Assembly: GCA_021783855.1 (NCBI GenBank) | Contig: JAJXTL010000088.1 | Location: 1-11,702, forward strand | Source of the DNA: Pseudomonadota bacterium | Lineage (GTDB): Bacteria > Pseudomonadota > Gammaproteobacteria > Burkholderiales > Gallionellaceae | Length of the DNA stretch: 11,702 nucleotides | Direction of reading: 5' to 3' | Notes under the pieces: generated by a model | The model's input: the letters and a program-made list of their open reading frames with translations, nothing else | Database searches by the model: none | What the model was told of the DNA's origin: nothing | Made by a program: the position numbers and the translations under genes | Part shown: one piece after another, positions 7,648 through 11,702 of the stretch | How positions within the stretch are numbered: position 1 is the stretch's first letter | How the letters are laid out: every line of letters begins with the position of its first letter

Positions 7648-7762
7648 CGACTTTCGGCACGATGGCGCGAATAGTGGCTGTAACATGCTCATTGAGTGCG
7701 GTGTAAAACTAAAGGATGACAATCTGTGAGAAAAAGAGCAGCATTATCCGATCTAAACTGAA

Positions 7763-8785
7763 GTGATCAGCACGATGCCTAGCCTGCCGGAATTGAACGA
7801 GCTGGAAAATATACTGGAACTCGGTCGCCGCCATCTGCAGGTGGGGGTGGCCTGCGAGGTGGACGCAGGCAACAGGCGTTTTCCCGTATACCAGATTTCG
7901 CTGGGCAATCCAGATCCCGGGCTGCCCGCGATCGGTTTTTTTGGCGGCATTCACGGTCTTGAGCGTATCGGCACGCATGTATTGCTGCATTTTTTGCGCG
8001 GTCTGATTACCCGGCTGGACTGGGACAAGAGTCTGCATCATCTGCTGCAGGAGGTGCGACTGGTTTTCATGCCGCTGATTAATCCCGGCGGTATGTGGCA
8101 GGGTACGCGCTGCAATCCGCATGGCGTGGATTTGATGCGCAATGCGCCGATAAATTCAACCGGTCGGGTTCCCTTTCTGTTGGGCGGTCACCGGATCAGC
8201 CCTCGTCTGCCCTGGTATCGCGGGGTGGAGGGGGATGCAATGGAAATCGAAAATCAGGCGCTGTGCAGGGTCGTCAGTGATGAATTGTTGTCGCGTTCGT
8301 TCAGTATCGCCGTGGATTGCCACTCCGGATTTGGCTCGCGTGACAGGATATGGTTTCCGCATGCGCACAGCGCTCATCCGATAGCGCAGCTGGCTGACAT
8401 TATTGCCCTGGAAGAATTGTTCGAAAAAACCTATCCGAATAACAGATACCTGTTCGAACCACAAAGCGCGCAATATTGCACCCATGGCGATATTTGGGAT
8501 TATCTTTATCTGCAATCGGAGCAGGACAGCAGCAAAGTCTTTCTGCCGCTGACGCTGGAAATGGGTTCATGGTTGTGGGTCAAGAAAAACCCCCGCCAGC
8601 TGTTTTCGCGTCAGGGTATTTTCAATCCTTCTGTAGAGCACCGCTTGCACCGGGTGTTGCGCAGACATGCTGTCTGGCTGGACTTCATGATGCGTGCAGC
8701 CTGCGGTCATGACAGCTGGCTGGCCAAGGGTGCCAGTCGCTGCCGCTTTCAGGAACGCGCCATTGCGCGCTGGTACAGACCGTGA
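7763..8785 (+). CDS. M14-family zinc carboxypeptidase-like protein
   Basis: Predicted zinc metallopeptidase or amidohydrolase of the carboxypeptidase A/aspartoacylase type; substrate unknown. Zinc ligands are visible: His64 and Glu67 in GGIHGLERIG (HxxE) and His187 in VDCHSGFG. NPHGVDLMRN at 118-127 resembles the family's substrate-binding NPDGxxxNRN, with Arg126. Glu266 in LTLEMGSW is in place for the catalytic base. No signal peptide is seen, so it is probably cytoplasmic. Total 340 residues from GTG 7763; ATG 7775 (MPSLPELNELE) would give 336 and is equally possible, since neither has a strong ribosome site. Its stop overlaps the next gene's start as GTGA, so the two are co-translated. Residues about 195-205 contain several histidines (FPHAHSAHP) after the zinc His. 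It could act on a peptide or an N-acyl amino acid; the sequence does not say which. Confidence 0.8.
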   Translation: MISTMPSLPELNELENILELGRRHLQVGVACEVDAGNRRFPVYQISLGNPDPGLPAIGFFGGIHGLERIGTHVLLHFLRGLITRLDWDKSLHHLLQEVRLVFMPLINPGGMWQGTRCNPHGVDLMRNAPINSTGRVPFLLGGHRISPRLPWYRGVEGDAMEIENQALCRVVSDELLSRSFSIAVDCHSGFGSRDRIWFPHAHSAHPIAQLADIIALEELFEKTYPNNRYLFEPQSAQYCTHGDIWDYLYLQSEQDSSKVFLPLTLEMGSWLWVKKNPRQLFSRQGIFNPSVEHRLHRVLRRHAVWLDFMMRAACGHDSWLAKGASRCRFQERAIARWYRP

Positions 8786-9513
8786 GTACATGGGTGCTGT
8801 TGCGTGGCTTGATGCGCGAGTCGCGCCACTGGGGCGACTTTCCGCATCTGTTTCAGGACGCAATCGGCGCATCCGCCGTCGTGACCCTCGATTTTCCGGG
8901 CAATGGCAGCCTGCACGCGCAGGCCAGCGCCAGCACGGTAGAGGCGATGGCGAGCTGTGTTCGGGAACAATTAAAACAACGGGGCTACCCGCCGCCCTAC
9001 TGCGTGCTGGCCTTGTCGCTGGGCGCGATGGTCGCCGTGGCGTGGAGCGGTTTATATCCGGATGAGATCGAGAAGCTGGTATTGATCAATACCAGTTTGG
9101 CGCCCTACAGCCCTTTTTATCACAGACTGCGCCCCGCAAACTACGCTGATTTGATGCTGTTGCTGATTGCGGCGAGCGTCGTCCGGCGGGAAAAACTGAT
9201 ACTGCATCTGACCAGTACGCAACGCCATCCGGGGCTGTTGGAACAATGGACGACTTACGCGCGGCAATATCCGGTCACGCGCGCCAATATTCTGCGCCAG
9301 TTATACGCGGCGAGCCGGTATCGGGCCTTGCAGCCTGCTGTTCCCGTATTGCTGCTGGCAAGCAATCAGGACAGACTGGTCAATGTCAGATGCTCGCTTG
9401 CGCTGGCCGAGTACTGGCAATGCCCTGTTCGGTTGCATCCGGATGCGGGACATGATCTGCCGCTCGACGATCCTGTCTGGGTCGCGCAGCAGGTAAGAGC
9501 GTGGCTGAAGTGA
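8782..9513 (+). CDS. Alpha/beta hydrolase
   Basis: Small alpha/beta-fold hydrolase, 243 residues, cytoplasmic, substrate unknown. The start is GTG 8782, sharing GTGA with the stop of the peptidase-like gene. The fold is legible: first strand and oxyanion loop LLRGLMRESRHWGDF at 6-20, TLDFPGNG at 35-42, nucleophile elbow ALSLG with Ser79 (Ala replacing the first Gly of GxSxG), acid Asp197 in SNQDRLVN, and His224 in DAGHDLPLDDP. The triad is thus complete. Esterase, thioesterase or lactonase activity are all possible; BioH-like proteins share this architecture, but nothing specific links it to biotin synthesis. Co-translation with an M14 protein suggests the two act on the same kind of ester/amide substrate (inference). 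Confidence 0.85.
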   Translation: MSTWVLLRGLMRESRHWGDFPHLFQDAIGASAVVTLDFPGNGSLHAQASASTVEAMASCVREQLKQRGYPPPYCVLALSLGAMVAVAWSGLYPDEIEKLVLINTSLAPYSPFYHRLRPANYADLMLLLIAASVVRREKLILHLTSTQRHPGLLEQWTTYARQYPVTRANILRQLYAASRYRALQPAVPVLLLASNQDRLVNVRCSLALAEYWQCPVRLHPDAGHDLPLDDPVWVAQQVRAWLK

Positions 9514-9520
9514 AACGCGC

Positions 9521-9689
9521 GTAGCGATTCGTTTGTCCGGCTTCGCCCCCCCTCGCTGCGCTCTCCCCTCCGGGAGATAACCATCGCTTTGCCATTGTCT
9601 TGTGATGGCTTAGTCGGATGGCTAGTTGTTCCATCAGGGTTTGGGTGAGGGAGAGCGCAGCGAGGGTGCCCGGGCATGGCAGGCTTCAT
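9521..9689. repeat. Composite palindromic repeat downstream of the hydrolase gene
   Basis: It begins with GCGATTCGTTTGT (9524-9536), shared with the repeats at 9731 and 10401. It ends with a block (about 9637-9689: TTTGGGTGAGGGAGAG, then GCGAGGGTGCCCGGGCATGG, ending TTCAT) shared with the repeat inside mog. Between them, an 18-base sequence at 9550-9567 is a perfect inverted copy of 9649-9666, enclosing about 80 bases of unrelated sequence. It looks like one repeat interrupted or rearranged by a second, inverted one. With the repeat at 9731 and the hairpin at 9785 it accounts for most of the 323 bases without a gene between 9514 and 9836; 9690-9730 shows nothing recognisable. Confidence 0.65.
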
Positions 9690-9730
9690 TTTCTGAGACT
9701 GTGTCACACCTGCCCGTTACCGTGAAAGTC

Positions 9731-9782
9731 GCGAAGCGATTCGTTTGTTCCCTCTCCCCCTGGGAGAGGGTTTGGGTGGGGG
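9731..9782. repeat. Palindromic repeat copy downstream of mog
   Basis: GCGATTCGTTTGT at 9736-9748 is followed by a perfect 9-bp stem, CCCTCTCCC (9750-9758) and GGGAGAGGG (9762-9770), with a 3-base loop, then TTTGGGTG. It closely matches the left two-thirds of the copy at 10401-10489. Convergent genes end on both sides, so the hairpin could also help stop transcription, though it lacks a long T run. Confidence 0.7.
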
Positions 9783-9784
9783 AA

Positions 9785-9836
9785 CCGACCGGCGCAAGCA
9801 CTTTTATGCTCAGGGGTGGAGCTTGCGCCATGTCGG
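9785..9836 (-). terminator. Large hairpin abutting the mog stop codon, possible terminator
   Basis: GGCGCAAGC (9791-9799) pairs perfectly with GCTTGCGCC (9821-9829). The stem extends through CCGAC (9785-9789) and GTCGG (9832-9836) across a small internal loop, giving 14 pairs and a 21-base terminal loop. It starts immediately after the mog stop codon (TAA, 9839-9837). No U-run follows on the minus strand, so intrinsic termination is uncertain; it may instead protect the 3' end of the moeA-mog mRNA or be another repeat. Confidence 0.45.
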
Positions 9837-10526
9837 TTAGTTGCCTGATTGAGCAGGCGGCTTGGCGTGCGCCGGGCGGAAAGCCTTGCACTGCGCCGGG
9901 TCGGATTCGAGATAGGCGCCTTCGATCAGATCGATGCAATAGGGACTGCCCGGGAATACCGCGTTCAGGCAATCGTCGATGGCCGACGGCTTGCCGGGCA
10001 GATTCACGATCAGACTCCTGCCGCGTATTCCGGCGGTCTGTCTCGATAAAATTGCGGTAGGCACAAATTTCAGCGAAGCTGTGCGCATCAGTTCGCCAAA
10101 GCCGGGCATCATTTTGCTGCATACTGCCATTGTGGCTTCAGGGGTGACATCGCGCAACGCGGGGCCCGTGCCGCCGGTGGTGACGATCAGGCTGCAACCT
10201 TCCAGGTCGCTCAATTCGATGAGTGCGGCTTCGATGAGCGGTTGTTCGTCGGGAATTACGAGCGCGACGGCTTGCCACGGGCTGGTCAGCACGCGCTCGA
10301 ACCAGGCGCGCATGGCAGGCCCGCCCTTGTCTTCATATTCGCCGCGGCTGGCGCGATCCGAGATAGTCAAAAAACCGATACGAGCATTAACTTTAAATTC
10401 GCGCAAGCGTTCGTTTGTTCCCTCGCCCTCTGGGAGAGGGTTTGGGTGAGGGAGAGCCTGCGAGGGTGCCCGAGCATGGCGGGTTTCATCGTTAGGTGTA
10501 GTCACATTTTCATGTTCGTTATTCAT
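9837..10526 (-). CDS. mog: Molybdopterin adenylyltransferase, with repeat-encoded N-terminal insert
   Basis: Activates molybdopterin by adenylation (MPT-AMP) before MoeA inserts molybdate; cytoplasmic, trimeric in homologues. The conserved domain begins at about residue 46: ARIGFLTISDRASRGEYEDKG, then TTGGTGPALRDVTPEAT at 116-132 (Asp126 in the position of the E. coli catalytic Asp82), FGELMR, and LPGKPSAI at 176-183. The ATG at 10526 is supported by AGGGAG five bases upstream, inside the end of moeA, and by a 2-base gap after the moeA stop. Total 229 residues against about 195 for E. coli Mog. The surplus is residues 13-42, encoded by a palindromic repeat (10401-10490) containing the peptide PHPNPLPEGEG; no stop is introduced and frame is kept. 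A TTG at residue 41 is the only other start candidate near the fold and has only a distant GAGG. The gene is probably functional, as the domain is intact. Confidence 0.9.
   Translation of the reverse strand: MNNEHENVTTPNDETRHARAPSQALPHPNPLPEGEGTNERLREFKVNARIGFLTISDRASRGEYEDKGGPAMRAWFERVLTSPWQAVALVIPDEQPLIEAALIELSDLEGCSLIVTTGGTGPALRDVTPEATMAVCSKMMPGFGELMRTASLKFVPTAILSRQTAGIRGRSLIVNLPGKPSAIDDCLNAVFPGSPYCIDLIEGAYLESDPAQCKAFRPAHAKPPAQSGN
10401..10489. repeat. Palindromic repeat inserted in frame in mog
   Basis: An 89-base copy of the repeat family also found at 9521-9689 and 9731-9782. It has CGTTCGTTTGTTCCCTC on the left, a 9-bp stem (10420-10428 with 10432-10440, one mismatch), TTTGGGTGAGGGAGAG, and GGGTGCCCGAGCATGGCGGG on the right. 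Within GAGAGCGCAGCGAGGG of the copy at 9650, this copy is one base shorter. That difference matters because it sets the reading phase through mog. No target-site duplication is obvious. Confidence 0.75.
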
Positions 10527-10528
10527 GT

Positions 10529-11702
10529 TTACTCCCTGAAACCGATTTCATTTTGAAAAGCCGTGCCGTCCAGCAATTGCACCGTCACAAGATCGCCCTT
10601 TGCCAGACTCGCACCCTCTGTCGGCATGACCAGCAGGCCGTCGGCGCGCGCCATGGACAGCAGTGCGCCGCTGCTCTGTGTGCCGGTAGAGCTGGCGAGG
10701 TATCCCGTATCGTCCTGAGTCAGTTGTACGCGGATGAATTCGGTGCGTCCCGGCCGAGTTTTAGCCGGGTGCGCCAGACGCGCGGTCACGGTGCGCCGGT
10801 AGAGGCGCGGATTGCCCATCATGCGACGCAGTGCGGGGGCGACGAATTGTTCGAAACAGACCATGCTCGACACAGGGTTCCCCGGCAGCCCAAATACTGC
10901 TGTTTTTCCGGTCGTGCCAAATGCCAGCGGATGGCCTGGCTTCATCGCTACGCGCCAGAATTTCATCGAAACCTTCAGTTTTTCGATGGTCGGGCGCACA
11001 TAATCATGCTCGCCAACCGAGGAGCCGCCCGATACCAGCAGTACGTCATATTCCAGCCCGCGCAGCAGATATTGTTCGAGCTCGGCCGGATCGTCGCGCG
11101 CAATGCCGAGCAGTGCCGGTTCAATTCCCATCGCCTGCACCTGCGCCATCAGTGCGTAGGTGTTGGAATCGGGTATCTTGTTCGGATCAACCGGCTCATG
11201 CATGGCTTCGAGCTCATTGCCGGTGGAGAGGATCGCCACGCTCGGGCGGCGGTACACCTGCACGTGAGTTGCCTTGACAGTCGCGAGGACGCCGATCACA
11301 CCCGGCGTGATTTCGCTGCCCTTGGGTAACACCAGCTCACCGAGCTTCATGTTTTCGCCACGGAAACGCACGTGGTTGCCGCTCGCGACGGTCTTGTCCA
11401 TCTGCAGGGTATCAGATGATACTTGTTGTGTATCTTCCACTTGTATTACAGCATCTGACCCTTGCGGCATGGGCGCGCCTGTCATGATGCGCGAACACTG
11501 TCCGGCCTGCACGGTTACGGTCGGCATATCTCCCGCCCTGATATCTTCGACGATTTTCAGGATGACGGGCATGCTTGTCAGATCGGCACTCCTCACGGCA
11601 AAGCCGTCCATCGCCGATACGTCATAGGGCGGCAGGTCGCGGTTGGCGAGGATGCTTTCGGACAGTACGCGACCCAGCGACTGTTGCAGTGCGATCGATT
11701 CA
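10529..11702 (-). CDS. moeA: Molybdopterin molybdenumtransferase (partial, N terminus beyond window)
   Basis: Inserts molybdate into adenylated molybdopterin to give the molybdenum cofactor; cytoplasmic. The frame is open to the right edge: 390 residues are visible and the first few dozen are missing, so the Met at 11611 is not the start. It reads ESIALQQSLGRVLSESI, then LPPYDVSAMDGFAVR at about 24-37 of the visible part (family: PPFDNSAMDGYA), RIMTGAPMPQGSDAVIQVED at 71-90, STGNELE at 159-165, IPDSNTYAL at 176-184, SGGSSVGEHDYV at 224-235, MKPGHPLAFG at 253-262 (PGKP in most relatives) and GLPGNPVSS at 271-279. The C-terminal domain is complete through FRE at the stop. Its last codons carry the ribosome site of mog two bases downstream, making a moeA-mog unit of consecutive pathway steps. 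Confidence 0.96.
   Translation of the reverse strand, partial: ESIALQQSLGRVLSESILANRDLPPYDVSAMDGFAVRSADLTSMPVILKIVEDIRAGDMPTVTVQAGQCSRIMTGAPMPQGSDAVIQVEDTQQVSSDTLQMDKTVASGNHVRFRGENMKLGELVLPKGSEITPGVIGVLATVKATHVQVYRRPSVAILSTGNELEAMHEPVDPNKIPDSNTYALMAQVQAMGIEPALLGIARDDPAELEQYLLRGLEYDVLLVSGGSSVGEHDYVRPTIEKLKVSMKFWRVAMKPGHPLAFGTTGKTAVFGLPGNPVSSMVCFEQFVAPALRRMMGNPRLYRRTVTARLAHPAKTRPGRTEFIRVQLTQDDTGYLASSTGTQSSGALLSMARADGLLVMPTEGASLAKGDLVTVQLLDGTAFQNEIGFRE
10532..10537 (-). promoter_or_regulatory. Ribosome binding site of mog
   Basis: On the minus strand AGGGAG ends five bases before the ATG at 10526, inside the last two codons of moeA. It fixes the mog start upstream of the inserted repeat, so the repeat is expected to be translated. 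Confidence 0.75.

Noticed and set aside
9634..10122. 162-codon minus-strand frame across the end of mog and the repeats.
   Set aside because: It overlaps the conserved C-terminal part of mog in another phase, and its remainder is translated repeat sequence (TQTLSQGEREQTN-like), a common artefact of GC-rich palindromic repeats.

Overview
The window looks like chromosomal DNA of a betaproteobacterium, most likely from the Gallionellaceae/Nitrosomonadales side. This is inferred from the protein flavour (E. coli-type Fpr ending in Tyr-Trp, PurM/PurN/DUF3108 order, MoeA-Mog pair) and from the short GC-rich palindromic repeats. No database search was possible. Most of the window is housekeeping metabolism; I see no phage, CRISPR, tRNA, rRNA or transposase gene.

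Layout. 114-1334 (+) is a cyclopropane fatty acid synthase. It is followed by a 474-base gap that is not empty: it carries a decayed N-terminal fragment of the release factor 3 gene prfC (about 1397-1664, one frameshift, damaged P-loop), then an AT-rich inverted repeat (1683-1753). 1809-2552 (+) is ferredoxin/flavodoxin-NADP+ reductase. It converges on a long minus-strand cluster that ends at a hairpin with a U-rich tail (2557-2603). In order of transcription the cluster is purM (7505-6462), purN (6366-5722), a secreted DUF3108 protein (5725-5036), a second DUF3108 protein with a TonB-like membrane anchor and proline-rich linker (5039-3975), and an RsmB/NOP-family RNA methyltransferase (3968-2634). 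The last four genes are packed with 4-base overlaps or a 6-base gap. The purM-purN gap holds a stem-forming repeat.

Divergent from purM are an M14-type zinc carboxypeptidase-like gene (7763-8785, +) and an alpha/beta hydrolase (8782-9513, +), overlapping by GTGA. Then comes a 323-base non-coding stretch with palindromic repeats, and finally the minus-strand molybdenum cofactor pair moeA (enters from the right edge, ends 10529) and mog (10526-9837).

The most interesting points are two. One copy of the palindromic repeat family sits inside the mog reading frame as an extra, uninterrupted 30-codon segment near the N terminus, between a well-formed ribosome site/ATG and the conserved Mog fold; related copies lie just downstream of mog. 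The other is the prfC relic behind cfa. Neither is a new multi-gene system. The tandem DUF3108 genes and the M14/hydrolase pair are the best candidates for uncharacterised function.
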